From: Klebsiella oxytoca | GTDB lineage: Bacteria > Pseudomonadota > Gammaproteobacteria > Enterobacterales > Enterobacteriaceae | DNA length: 64,000 nt | Direction: 5' to 3' | Assembly (NCBI RefSeq): GCF_009707385.1 | Contig: NZ_CP046115.1 | Span: 3,472,001 to 3,536,000 of the forward strand | In this document: piece after piece, positions 9,183 to 17,545 of the stretch | Layout: each line of letters opens with the position of its first letter | How positions within the stretch are numbered: the first letter of the stretch is position 1 | The notes under the pieces: generated by a model | Seen by the model: the letters and a program-made list of their open reading frames with translations, nothing else | Database searches by the model: none | Told to the model about the DNA's origin: nothing | Made by a program: the position numbers and the translations under genes

Positions 9183-9812
9183 ATGCAGACACACCATCGT
9201 AGTATCGCCGGTTTACTGTTATCCACCCTGATGCTATGCAGCGGCATAGCCACCGCCGCACAGACGCCAGGCAAAGCTATCGCGCCGCTGCGCGGTACCG
9301 TTGACCAGGTCTCAGATACCAGCCTGCAGGTTAGCGATCGTAAAGGAGAAAAGGTCGTCGTAAAACTCAACGACAAAACCCAGATTTTTAGCGTCGCGAA
9401 AGGCTCGGCTGAGGATATCAAGCCGGACAGCTTTATCGGCACCGCAGCCGTGCCCCAGGCCGACGGTAGCCTGAAAGCGCTTGAAGTCCACGTCTTTGCC
9501 GCCAGCCTGCGGGGCACGGGTGAAGGGCATTCCCCGTGGGAATCCGCCGACGGTAAAATCAATACGATGACCAACGGCACCATCGGCAAGCTGGTAAACA
9601 CCAACGGCCGCACGTTAACCGTTAATTATGGCGATCGGCAAAAGAACGTCATCGTGCCTGACAATACGCCGGTGGTAACCATCGATCCCGGCGATCGCAG
9701 TCTGCTGAAGCCCGGAACCCATGTCGTGCTGTTCTCCGCTACTGACGATAAAGGCGAACGCGTCGCTACCCGCATTTCTGCCGGCAAAGACGGTACCGTA
9801 CCGCCGATGTAA
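9183..9812 (+). CDS. periplasmic DUF5666-type protein
   Basis: A 209-residue protein with a classical signal peptide (hydrophobic run at about 9-20, cleavage after TATAA). The mature part contains two beta-rich repeats of the DUF5666 kind: LRGTVDQVSDTSLQVSDRKG and GTIGKLVNTNGRTLTVNYG, each followed by a nucleophile-free strand-rich segment. It has no cysteine in the mature chain. First gene of a three-gene run with a cytochrome b and a molybdoenzyme (14 bp to the next gene), divergent from the two-component system. Shine-Dalgarno AGGAG, 7 nt spacing. A role as a periplasmic binding or assembly partner is an inference from context. Confidence 0.75.
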   Translation: MQTHHRSIAGLLLSTLMLCSGIATAAQTPGKAIAPLRGTVDQVSDTSLQVSDRKGEKVVVKLNDKTQIFSVAKGSAEDIKPDSFIGTAAVPQADGSLKALEVHVFAASLRGTGEGHSPWESADGKINTMTNGTIGKLVNTNGRTLTVNYGDRQKNVIVPDNTPVVTIDPGDRSLLKPGTHVVLFSATDDKGERVATRISAGKDGTVPPM

Positions 9813-9826
9813 CTCAGGAGAAGGGC

Positions 9827-10435
9827 ATGAAAACCAACGCGTCGCGGCCGGTGCATCGCTGGCCGGTCAGGCTCACCCATTGGGTGAATCTGGTCGCCAT
9901 GATCTGCATGTTCATGAGCGGCTGGGAAATCTACAACGCTGCGCCGCTGTTCGACTTCCGCTTTCCGCCCTCCGTTACCCTGGGCGGCTGGCTGGGCGGC
10001 GCGATTGGCTGGCACCTGGCGGTAATGTGGCTGCTGGTGGTTAACGCTCTGTGTTATCTGCTGTGGAGTTTATTAAGCGGTCATCTCCGCCGCGATCTGC
10101 TGCCGCTGCATCTGGCCGCGCTCCGGCGGGATATCTGGCTAACCCTCACGCTGCGGCTAAACCACCGACCTGGCCACTACAACGCCATTCAAAAGCTGAT
10201 GTACCTCGGCGTTATGGCCCTCGGCCTGCTGCTGGTGTTTTCCGGGCTGGCTATCTGGAAACCGGTACAGCTCTCATGGCTGGTGGCTCTGTTCGGCGGT
10301 TTTGCTATCGCGCGCTATGTTCACTTTTTCGCTATGGCTGGCATCGGGCTGTTTGTCGTTGTCCATGTGCTGATGGTGATTATCGTCCCTTCCACCCTGT
10401 GGGCCATGCTGTCAGGAGGCAAACATGAAGGATAA
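9827..10435 (+). CDS. cytochrome b561-type membrane subunit
   Basis: A 202-residue, four-helix di-heme cytochrome b. Candidate heme-ligating histidines lie in the first helix (VHRWPVRLTHWVNL), in GWHLAVMW and in the last helix pair (YVHFFAMAG, VVVHVLMV). It would pass electrons from the quinol pool to a periplasmic partner. Its 3' end overlaps the molybdoenzyme gene by 11 bp, so the two are probably made together, as MsrQ is with MsrP, although this subunit is a b561-type rather than an MsrQ-type protein. Confidence 0.85.
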   Translation: MKTNASRPVHRWPVRLTHWVNLVAMICMFMSGWEIYNAAPLFDFRFPPSVTLGGWLGGAIGWHLAVMWLLVVNALCYLLWSLLSGHLRRDLLPLHLAALRRDIWLTLTLRLNHRPGHYNAIQKLMYLGVMALGLLLVFSGLAIWKPVQLSWLVALFGGFAIARYVHFFAMAGIGLFVVVHVLMVIIVPSTLWAMLSGGKHEG

Positions 10436-11192
10436 AACTCCATCCCGCCGCGCGCCCGCGCTGGAGCCGGAGCAGAAAAAACAGCTGGTAAATCTGCAGC
10501 GACGATTACTCCTGCGATCCGGTCTGACCCTCGGAGGCGTGGCGATGCTGACCGGATGCAATATGCAAGATGGCGATGAGATAGACAAAGTGCTGTGGGC
10601 TATGTCGCGCTGGAACGATCGGGTACAGTCCTGGCTGTTCAGCGGCCAACGCCTGGCCCAGACTTATTGTCGGGATCAAATTACCGACCCCTTTCCGTTC
10701 AATGCTTTTTATCCGCAATACAACGCGCCGGAAGTCGATCTGTTCGACTATCGTCTGGAAGTCTCCGGCAAGGTAGAGAAAAAAGCCCCGTGGACGCTGG
10801 AACAGTTACAGCATCTGCCACAACAAAGCCAAATTACCCGGCTAATCTGCATTGAAGGCTGGAGCGCGATTGGTCAATGGGGTGGCGTACCGCTAAAGCT
10901 ATTCCTGCAGCATGTCGGCGCCGATCTCAACGCGCGTTATGTCGGCTTTAAGTGCGCGGATCGTTACTACACCAGCATTGATATGGCCACCGCGCTGCAT
11001 CCGCAAACCATTCTGGCACTGGATTTTGCCGGTAAGTCGCTGCCTGTGGAATTTGGCTATCCGCTAAGGTTACGGGTGCCGACCAAGCTGGGGTTCAAAA
11101 ACGCCAAGCATATCGCCGCTATTTTCGTCAGCGATACCAACCCCGGCGGTTACTGGGAAGATCAGGGCTATAACTGGTTTAGCGGTATTTAG
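10425..11192 (+). CDS. YedY/MsrP-like molybdopterin oxidoreductase with Tat lipoprotein signal
   Basis: A 255-residue sulfite-oxidase-fold protein. The N-terminus has a twin-arginine motif (QRRLLLRSG) followed by a hydrophobic run and a lipobox LTGC, suggesting Tat export and lipid anchoring at the periplasmic face. The stretch RLICIEGWSAIGQWGGVPL matches the YedY region that supplies the Mo-coordinating Cys. Later landmarks are FKCADRYYTSIDM and GYPLRLRVPTKLGFKNAKHI, typical of the family. E. coli MsrP (YedY) reduces methionine sulfoxide in envelope proteins; this shorter homologue may do the same or reduce another oxide. No terminator with a T run was found in the 200 bp that follow. Confidence 0.85.
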   Translation: MKDKTPSRRAPALEPEQKKQLVNLQRRLLLRSGLTLGGVAMLTGCNMQDGDEIDKVLWAMSRWNDRVQSWLFSGQRLAQTYCRDQITDPFPFNAFYPQYNAPEVDLFDYRLEVSGKVEKKAPWTLEQLQHLPQQSQITRLICIEGWSAIGQWGGVPLKLFLQHVGADLNARYVGFKCADRYYTSIDMATALHPQTILALDFAGKSLPVEFGYPLRLRVPTKLGFKNAKHIAAIFVSDTNPGGYWEDQGYNWFSGI

Positions 11193-11395
11193 ACGCCCTG
11201 AACAGGATCGGTGTCAATGCCGCCGACATTGTGGGGAATCACCCTACGGGGGCTGCGAAAATGACGTCTTCCAGCAAGCCCGTTTGCCGGCGCCAGGCGG
11301 CAAACTCCCCATCAAGCCCTGTATTAATACTCCATGCTTTCCATCAGCAGCGGGCGCGTTATCTCGACAGCAGAAACCGCCCGGTATGACGACAG

Positions 11396-12343
11396 TTAAA
11401 AACCGCTACCTGCGTCGGCAAGCATCGCTGAACTGCCAATTTCCACCGGCATTCCGGAGCGGCGTTCCAGCGCCTGCTCCGCGCGAGTCATATCTACGCC
11501 CTCACCTTTCACAAAGGTCTGAATAGCCGGCGTGAGTGGAAGCGGAACCTTCCGGTCCGACTCATACTCCGCCCGGTTACGCGACAATGGCTCGTGGACT
11601 TCAACCCAACGACTCCCGTCCGGCTCGGCGGTATATTTCACCGGCTGATCGATAATTTGTACGCGCGTCCCTACCGGAACGGTATCAAACAGGTATTTGA
11701 TATCGTCATTACGCAGACGGATGCAGCCCTGGCTCACGCGCAGGCCAATACCAAAATTGGCGTTAGTGCCATGAATAGCGTAGAGCCTGCCGATATAAAT
11801 CGCGTACAGCCCCATCGGGTTCTCCGGTCCGGCCGGGACAAACGCGGGCAGACTTTCGCCCCGACTGGCATATTCGCGGCGGGTATTAGCGGTAGGCGTC
11901 CATGTCGGCGCCTCCTGCTTCCGCTCCACGGCGGTGACCCAGTTACGTGGGGTTTCACGCCCGGCCTGACCTATCCCAATCGGCAGAACCTCAACCGTCG
12001 TGCCATCAGGCGGATAGTAGTAGAGACGCATTTCGGCAACATTGATTACGATTCCCTGGCGTACCGTGGCGGGCAAAATAAGCTGCTGCGGCACCACCAG
12101 CGTAGATCCCGATTTTGGCAAAAATACATCTATGCCGGGGTTGGCCTCAAGCATATTGCTCAGGCCCTGACCGTACTGGGCGGCAAAGGACTCCAGAGGC
12201 TGGGTATTGTGTTGCGGAACGGTGATGGTCAGCGGGCTGCCGACCAGACGGCTTCCTTCCGGCGGCAACGGGTAGCTCACCGCCAGAGCGCTCTGGCTGG
12301 TGAGGATCATAATAAAAGAACAAAGCAATTTCACACGCCGCAC
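11396..12343 (-). CDS. ldtA: L,D-transpeptidase ErfK/LdtA
   Basis: A 315-residue exported enzyme (signal peptide to about residue 21) that anchors Braun lipoprotein to meso-diaminopimelate in peptidoglycan; E. coli ErfK is 310 residues and colinear. A LysM-like segment lies at about 40-90. The YkuD catalytic domain carries [23 protein letters not shown], with the nucleophile Cys in SQGC and the upstream His. Start chosen at GTG, because the encoded [10 protein letters not shown] matches the E. coli N-terminus and AGAGGAAGG lies upstream. Confidence 0.95.
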   Translation of the reverse strand: MRRVKLLCSFIMILTSQSALAVSYPLPPEGSRLVGSPLTITVPQHNTQPLESFAAQYGQGLSNMLEANPGIDVFLPKSGSTLVVPQQLILPATVRQGIVINVAEMRLYYYPPDGTTVEVLPIGIGQAGRETPRNWVTAVERKQEAPTWTPTANTRREYASRGESLPAFVPAGPENPMGLYAIYIGRLYAIHGTNANFGIGLRVSQGCIRLRNDDIKYLFDTVPVGTRVQIIDQPVKYTAEPDGSRWVEVHEPLSRNRAEYESDRKVPLPLTPAIQTFVKGEGVDMTRAEQALERRSGMPVEIGSSAMLADAGSGF

Positions 12344-12421
12344 AATTTCCCTTCCTCTGTGGCGATAAACGTGAATGAATTATAGCTTCGTTTGCTGTCT
12401 TATATCTGATTTATCATTCTG

Positions 12422-13372
12422 CTAAATTTGATAATCGATCGCCGCCTCTTCCGGCTCCATGGCCTGACGTTTAATTTCTTCAAGCGACAGGCCAGCGTTG
12501 CACAGTTCAATAAAGCGCCAGACATAATTTCGCTGCAGCTGCCCGCGCTTCAGGCCCAGCCAGACGGTATTGGCGTCGAACAGATGGCGGGTATCCAGAC
12601 GCGTAAAGGTATCCGATTCCCGCTCGTCTCCCGATTGTTCCGCGACCAGTCCTACTCCCAGCCCCAGTTCAACGTAAGTTTTGATTACGTCGGAGTCCTG
12701 GGCGCTTAATACGATATCAGGCATCAGTCCCTTACGGTTGAATGCTTCATCAATACGCGAACGGCCGGTAATCCCCTGGCGATAGGTGATAAGCGGCCAG
12801 CGGGCAATAGCATCGAGAGTCAGCGGTGTCACCTGAGTCAGCGGATGATCTTTAGGAACCAGCAGGCTGTGATGCCAGCGGAACCATGGAAAGGCGACCA
12901 GCGTTGGATCGTTGCTCAGCCGCTCGCTGGCGATACCGATATCCGCGCCGCCGTTATGCAACAGCGCTTCAATTTCCTGCGGCGTCCCCTGGACCAGCTC
13001 AAGACGCACGTCGGAGAAGAGTTCGCGGAAGGCTTTAATTACCGGCGGCAGGCTATAGCGCGCCTGGGTATGAGTCGTGGCGATGGTTAATACGCCGGAT
13101 GCATCGTTGGTGAACAGGTCGGCCAGGCGGCGAACGTTGCTGGCTTCATTAAGAATACGCTCGGCGATCGATAATAATGCTTTGCCCGGTTCGGTCATTC
13201 CGAGCAGACGCTTGCCTCGACGGATAAAAATCTCAATCCCCAGCTCTTCTTCCAGTTCACGAATATGACGGCTGACGCCCGATTGCGATGTATAGAGCAT
13301 ATTGGCGACTTCCGTCAGGTTGTAATCCTGACGGGCCGCTTCACGAATAATTTTCAGTTGCTGGAAGTTCAC
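12422..13372 (-). CDS. cbl: LysR-type regulator Cbl (sulfonate/sulfate utilisation)
   Basis: 316 residues from a GTG start, exactly the E. coli Cbl length. The GTG is preceded by GGAGG with a 5-nt spacer, and VNFQQLKIIREAARQ aligns with the E. coli start; in-frame ATG codons further upstream are less likely. N-terminal HTH (about residues 20-40, LTEVANMLYTSQSGVSRHIREL), then a CysB-type effector domain that in E. coli responds to adenosine phosphosulfate. Cbl activates ssu and tau genes under sulfate starvation. Next to nac, as in E. coli. Confidence 0.96.
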   Translation of the reverse strand: MNFQQLKIIREAARQDYNLTEVANMLYTSQSGVSRHIRELEEELGIEIFIRRGKRLLGMTEPGKALLSIAERILNEASNVRRLADLFTNDASGVLTIATTHTQARYSLPPVIKAFRELFSDVRLELVQGTPQEIEALLHNGGADIGIASERLSNDPTLVAFPWFRWHHSLLVPKDHPLTQVTPLTLDAIARWPLITYRQGITGRSRIDEAFNRKGLMPDIVLSAQDSDVIKTYVELGLGVGLVAEQSGDERESDTFTRLDTRHLFDANTVWLGLKRGQLQRNYVWRFIELCNAGLSLEEIKRQAMEPEEAAIDYQI

Positions 13373-13478
13373 CCTTTCCTCCGGGCTATCAGACATGACA
13401 TATGCACTATTGTTAAAGTCTGTTGTCCTTGCTAACAAATAATAAAAACCAGCAACTTATTCCATTCAGGAATATACC

Positions 13479-14396
13479 TTAACTCACTAACAGTAATTCA
13501 CGGTTTTCCAGCGACGGTCGGCTCACCAGCGACATCAAAATCTCCTTCACCGCCTGCGCCTGCGGCGACAGGCTACCGCGAGCCGACATATTGAGCGACA
13601 GCGAAAGGCTCATTGACGGAGTAGTGATACGCGCCATCCAGCCATTCGCCGCGCCGCACAGAGAGCGGGCGGCAGATTCCGGCAGCACGGTGACGCCCAT
13701 GCCGCTGGCTATGGCCGCCGTCAAGGTGGTAATCGATTCAATTTCCCCGATAATCTTTGCCGACAGGCGACGCAGGGTGAAGGCTTCGGTAACCCTTGCG
13801 CGAACGGCGCTATAATCGCGCGGCAGGAACAGATTCATCTCCGCCACCGCCGTCAAATCAACGCTCTGTCCCGGGCAATCCCGGGTTCCAACCAGGTAGA
13901 GATCTTCTTTCAGCAGCGGCTGGCTGACGATGCCGGCGACCGGAGCACGTTCATAGAGAACGGCCATATCCAGCTGGCCGTCGATAAGCTTATCGTTGAG
14001 GATCGTTCCGCTGCTTTCCTGTAAATAAACCATGACTTCCGGCAGTTCGTTACGCACCGTTTGCAGCAGCGGCATGGTAATTGCCGAAGCCGCCGTACCC
14101 GGTGCAAGACCGATTGACACCTGGCCGCTCAGCGTCTGACCAACATTATTCACCGCCAGCTGCGCCTGCTCGCACTGGCGCAGAATAGTCCGGGCGTGGG
14201 TATAGAGAATCTTCCCTGCTTCAGTCGGCGTAACGCCGCGTTTAGTGCGGATCAACAGCTGCTGGTCCAGCTCGCCTTCCAGGGTCGCAACCTGCTGGCT
14301 TAACGCCGGTTGTGCGATGTGCAAGACTTCAGCTGCCTGAGTCAGACTGCCGATATCGACGATTTTCACAAAATACTTCAGTCGTCTTAAGTTCAT
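13479..14396 (-). CDS. nac: LysR-type nitrogen assimilation regulator Nac
   Basis: 305 residues from the ATG preceded by ACAGGAGGC (MNLRRLKYFVKIV), the known Nac length; a longer in-frame start upstream is rejected. The HTH is at about residues 18-37. Nac links sigma-54/NtrC nitrogen control to sigma-70 genes (hut, put, ure and others) and needs no co-inducer. The C-terminal effector domain is of full length. The promoter region holds a GG-N10-GC sigma-54 promoter and a perfect NtrC site (separate entries). Confidence 0.97.
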   Translation of the reverse strand: MNLRRLKYFVKIVDIGSLTQAAEVLHIAQPALSQQVATLEGELDQQLLIRTKRGVTPTEAGKILYTHARTILRQCEQAQLAVNNVGQTLSGQVSIGLAPGTAASAITMPLLQTVRNELPEVMVYLQESSGTILNDKLIDGQLDMAVLYERAPVAGIVSQPLLKEDLYLVGTRDCPGQSVDLTAVAEMNLFLPRDYSAVRARVTEAFTLRRLSAKIIGEIESITTLTAAIASGMGVTVLPESAARSLCGAANGWMARITTPSMSLSLSLNMSARGSLSPQAQAVKEILMSLVSRPSLENRELLLVS

Positions 14397-14453
14397 TTTG
14401 CCTCCTGTAAGGAACACCAGTACCAACACTGGCCGTTTAGATACAGGAGGATT

Positions 14454-14469
14454 TGCAATTTACTTGCCA
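14454..14469 (-). promoter_or_regulatory. sigma-54 promoter of nac
   Basis: On the minus strand TGGCAAGTAAATTGCA, with the invariant GG and GC exactly 10 nt apart (consensus TGGCAC-N5-TTGCA). It lies about 58 bp upstream of the nac start codon. Confidence 0.9.
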
Positions 14470-14586
14470 GCTTTTTTTGCAGAGAAGTAAACACCGCGAT
14501 AAGCCGCGTAATAAGGGATAGTGATAGCAAACCGCAATTTTATTGCCCGGTCAGCGGATTGCGGTATGCCCTATTAGGGGTATAGC

Positions 14587-14603
14587 TGCACTATAACGGT
14601 GCA
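14587..14603. promoter_or_regulatory. NtrC enhancer site upstream of nac
   Basis: TGCACTATAACGGTGCA matches the NtrC consensus TGCAC-N7-GTGCA on both arms. It is about 145 bp upstream of the expected nac transcription start, a normal enhancer distance. Confidence 0.88.
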
Positions 14604-14680
14604 CCACGGCACGCGGCGCAGGAAAAACAGGCACACTGCTGAAATTGTCAGCAAACGATCGGATCGACTTGATTGAAGCT

Positions 14681-14709
14681 TTGACAAGGTGGGGGCTCAT
14701 CGTTAATAT
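14681..14709 (+). promoter_or_regulatory. sigma-70 promoter of tRNA-Asn copy 3
   Basis: TTGACA and TAATAT with a 17-nt spacer and a GC-rich discriminator, 16 nt before the tRNA. Nearly the same layout and sequence as the promoter of copy 1. Confidence 0.88.
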
Positions 14710-14725
14710 GCGCCCCGTACACGAT

Positions 14726-14801
14726 TCCTCTGTAGTTCAGTCGGTAGAACGGCGGACTGTTAATCCGTATGTCACTGGTTCGAGTCCAGTCAGAGGAGCC
14801 A
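14726..14801 (+). tRNA. tRNA-Asn(GUU), copy 3
   Basis: 76 nt with encoded CCA and anticodon GTT, identical to the other two copies. It marks the left edge of the accessory block with the ToxR-like and fimbrial genes. No second copy of its 3' end was seen further right in the window, so no att repeat is called. Confidence 0.98.
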
Positions 14802-14808
14802 AATTTAA

Positions 14809-14841
14809 GAAGCCTGCTTAGGAAACTAAGCGGGCTTTTTG
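14809..14841 (+). terminator. intrinsic terminator of tRNA-Asn copy 3
   Basis: Stem AAGCCTGCTTA / TAAGCGGGCTT (one G-T pair) around GGAAAC, followed by TTTTTGCTTTT. Confidence 0.88.
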
Positions 14842-14954
14842 CTTTTCTGCATCTCTCTGTCACTTCAAAAACATCAGCTCAGAATGGCTGCCAGCCTGGC
14901 TATATTTCAAAGGATTATTTCCGCGGCATACACAAGTGCTCTGAATCATAAACA

Positions 14955-15440
14955 TCAGTTAGTTACGCAGACAAATGAAGGCGAATACAGGCTTTGTACA
15001 ATCCAGGCGTTTTTCATTTTTTGGATCTTGATATAGCGTCCAGAATCAGGGTTGGGACTAAAAAAGACCTTTTGCATCACACCCTCTATCATGTTGTCGG
15101 CCTTTCTTTTCGAAACGATGGTATTGGTCAGGTGATAAATGTTGTTAGCCTTCTTTTCATAGTTGAAATGGTACGATCTTTCTACGTTGTACTTAACATC
15201 ATCAACCATCACCTTTCCGGACACATCGAAATATCCCGTGTTATTTCTGCGCATAAGTAAAAAAGTATTAAATTTCGCGTCAAAACCAAACGTAGCAGAT
15301 TCAACCGTCAGCTTCGCGGAACAGTCAAAATCACTTTTGTGATGGAAATAATCATGCTGCCACCAGAAAACAAAAATAACAACCAGAATACAGAGCAGAA
15401 GATAAAAGTCCTTCAGACTAAATTTACTGAGTAATTTCAT
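14955..15440 (-). CDS. FidL/YqeJ-like membrane protein, partner of the ToxR-like regulator
   Basis: 161 residues from the internal ATG at 15440 (MKLLSKFSLKDFY). A single hydrophobic helix at about residues 11-25 is followed by a periplasmic domain with one cysteine near the start and one near the C-terminus. The start lies inside the end of the regulator gene (17-bp overlap), implying coupling. Size, topology and position match E. coli YqeJ (next to YqeI) and Salmonella FidL (next to MarT), although sequence identity was not measured. By analogy with ToxR-ToxS it may tune the regulator from the periplasm. The region is AT-rich compared with the flanking backbone. Confidence 0.65.
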   Translation of the reverse strand: MKLLSKFSLKDFYLLLCILVVIFVFWWQHDYFHHKSDFDCSAKLTVESATFGFDAKFNTFLLMRRNNTGYFDVSGKVMVDDVKYNVERSYHFNYEKKANNIYHLTNTIVSKRKADNMIEGVMQKVFFSPNPDSGRYIKIQKMKNAWIVQSLYSPSFVCVTN

Positions 15441-16239
15441 AATCTGGCCTATAGTAGTTCTCGCATGAATAGAAATCATCTTTCTTGACTTTTGAATATA
15501 TACAATGGGCCAAAAAACTTCTCCCTTCATGAGCCTTCAAGACTGAATCTGAAAAATTAAAATAAAAAATGCTGTTTCCTAAGCAACTCATCCTTTGTTT
15601 ATCGATAATTTCCCGGGCCAGGTCCATCATCTTTTGCTTTTGTTCATTTGGGATGGCGTAAAAAGTTCTTACCGGGCAAGAACCAATGCTCCCCAGATAA
15701 TAGATTTCATCCTGTTCGCTACCAAAGACAGACCGATATAAATCAGAGTGAATGCCGAATGAAACCAGAGTCAACGCGCACAACGCAAACAGTGCATAAC
15801 CGACCTTTTTAACCATTCCCGTTGCGGATTTTTGCGTCTCCTCATTTATACTGCTGCTTAAAACGCTTTCTTGCGTATCGCTCTCATGACCAGCCTCACG
15901 GGCAGAATAATCCACTCTCTCTATGGCAATGCCTGAAGATATCATGAAACCGACTCGCGGCACGGTAACGATAATCTCCTCCATGCATCCCATATTCCTG
16001 AAAGTAGCCCTCAGGTCTGAAATATACTTATTAAGACTATGACTGGAAGTCCGGAGTCCATGGGCATCCCAGACTTTTTCCAGTATCTCATTTCTGTAGA
16101 CCACATGTTCCCTATGGTCTAAAAGGAATTTGAGCAGGCGGCTTGTGGTAGCCGTCAGCGTAACGGCAGACTCCTCGTCGAGCCAAATCAGGCCATCATC
16201 ACTCCTGAAATGGATTGTCCCTTGAATTTTGTAGATCAT
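15424..16239 (-). CDS. ToxR/CadC-like membrane-bound transcription regulator (YqeI/MarT type)
   Basis: A 271-residue protein with an OmpR-type winged-helix DNA-binding domain at the N-terminus (about 10-105; LLKFLLDHREHVVYRNEILEKVW and the recognition helix SSHSLNKYISDLRATF). A charged linker, one transmembrane helix (about 143-163) and a periplasmic domain with four cysteines (in GSCPVRTF, RMSCLG, AHCIYS and YSCENYY) follow. Domain order is that of ToxR, CadC and YqeI; E. coli YqeI has a similar length. Targets are unknown; the fimbrial operon to its right is an obvious candidate. Divergent from the AT-rich spacer. Confidence 0.8.
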   Translation of the reverse strand: MIYKIQGTIHFRSDDGLIWLDEESAVTLTATTSRLLKFLLDHREHVVYRNEILEKVWDAHGLRTSSHSLNKYISDLRATFRNMGCMEEIIVTVPRVGFMISSGIAIERVDYSAREAGHESDTQESVLSSSINEETQKSATGMVKKVGYALFALCALTLVSFGIHSDLYRSVFGSEQDEIYYLGSIGSCPVRTFYAIPNEQKQKMMDLAREIIDKQRMSCLGNSIFYFNFSDSVLKAHEGRSFLAHCIYSKVKKDDFYSCENYYRPDYEITQ

Positions 16240-16987
16240 AAACTAGCCTTTCAAGTAATACTCCGATGGACACTATCCGCAACAACCCCTTTAACCAGCA
16301 TTTTATGCTGAAAATATTTATATTTTTCTTGTAAATAAGATTATAACATCTAAATTTTGAAAAAACAAAATACATATAACTAACAAGGTGCTAAGTGGTA
16401 TTATTATTCTCGACGACACAGGAGACAACATGGAGCAACAAATAGTATGCCGATTTACGCAGTTGGCTCATGGGCAGCGGCGTTAACAGCGGAGAGTTAA
16501 ACAGCAAGGTAGAACAGTCACCTTGCACAATCAGTTGAAAAACAGAACAAACATTTGCAACCGTATTCAGCACTTACAAAACAGATTGCTAAAGATCTTC
16601 AAAACAGTATTGCAAAGGCACCTTTGTAAGGATATTTAAGAACAGTAAAAGAGTGAATCTAATGCTCTGAAGATAAAAACAAAGGTATCTCGCAAGGAAT
16701 ATTCCCTAAGAAAATTCCAATACAAAGAGTGCGCCTATTGTTTTATAGCAAAATGATAACCACCCCCTATCATTTTGCATATATAAAAACCTGATAATTT
16801 ATTCAATTAAAGGATAAAACACCAATTAAATAACAATTTAATAAAATAAAAAACCATTCAAATATCTCCAGGTGGAAGTTAAGTCTTTTAGAGCACCTGA
16901 CGAATGCCTCCGCACATCAGGCAATGATAGATTACTCTTAATTCGCTGAATGGTTTTAATAACGATGAGTTAAAGGTCAACCCAAGG
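16240..16987. other. AT-rich regulatory spacer with several short inverted repeats
   Basis: 748 bp between the divergent ToxR-like and LuxR-type genes. No plausible gene: the only ATG frames are short and lack ribosome-binding sites. It contains at least three perfect dyads: CAAGGT-N9-ACCTTG (16505-16525), CAAAGG-CA-CCTTTG (16613-16626) and an 11-bp pair at 16748-16778. A classical fimS left or right repeat (TTGGGGCCA) was not found. Confidence 0.5.
16748..16778. repeat. 11-bp inverted repeat upstream of the LuxR-type gene
   Basis: GCAAAATGATA and its exact complement TATCATTTTGC flank a C-rich 9-nt loop. It could be an operator for either divergent regulator, or an RNA hairpin. No T run follows, so it is not called a terminator. 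Confidence 0.55.
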
Positions 16988-17506
16988 ATGAGATTGCGTT
17001 CAGATATGAATCTATCAACTAATATTTTATCTAAGGATAAATACTTTACTCTGGGCCTGATCGAACTGCTTGGAGAAGAGTTTATTGACAATTTCTTTTT
17101 GATTATAGATTTGGATTCCAACGATTTATCTGGCGCCGAATGGATTTACCCTTCGAATAAGAATATTGTCGCCTTTGCATCCAGCGATATCGCTTTCTAT
17201 AAATCAGAATTATTTGACAAAATAACGGTACTCGATAAAAAAAGTAATACCAGGAGCATCCTGAACTTCTTCTTAAAGAAAGAACTATCGGGAAACTATC
17301 ATACAAAATTCCGTCTAAGCCTGCGCGAAAAGCAGATATTGAGTATGTTAAGCAGAGGGGAAAGCAATCAAGAAATAGCACAAGAGTTTGGCGTGAAACT
17401 TAAAACTGTTTATACGCACCGCCGCAACCTGATGAATAAACTAGGTTGTAAAAACAGGATTACGTTTCAAAAATTATTTTTTAATAATAAATGTTTTTTA
17501 AAATGA
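16988..17506 (+). CDS. LuxR-type HTH regulator at the head of the fim operon
   Basis: A 172-residue protein. The C-terminal 65 residues are a GerE/LuxR helix-turn-helix (FRLSLREKQILSMLSRGESNQEIAQEFGVKLKTVYTHRRNLMNKLG). The N-terminal part (about 100 residues) resembles a degenerate receiver-like domain and lacks an obvious phospho-acceptor Asp signature. This is the general build of fimbria-linked regulators such as MrkI or FimZ. fimA starts only 39 bp after the stop. A second ATG at 17006 is a possible start. The gene is AT-rich compared with the fim structural genes. It is the best candidate for control of the operon in the absence of recombinases. Confidence 0.75.
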   Translation: MRLRSDMNLSTNILSKDKYFTLGLIELLGEEFIDNFFLIIDLDSNDLSGAEWIYPSNKNIVAFASSDIAFYKSELFDKITVLDKKSNTRSILNFFLKKELSGNYHTKFRLSLREKQILSMLSRGESNQEIAQEFGVKLKTVYTHRRNLMNKLGCKNRITFQKLFFNNKCFLK

Positions 17507-17545
17507 AGCATCGCTTCAGGATGATTTTTTAAAAGGAGATCTATA

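Noticed and set aside
14648..14863. Open frame across tRNA-Asn copy 3
   Set aside because: Antisense to a tRNA gene; artefact.
16240..17545. fimS-like invertible element
   Set aside because: No pair of 9-bp TTGGGGCCA repeats and no recombinase gene; the short dyads present have arms only a few bases apart.
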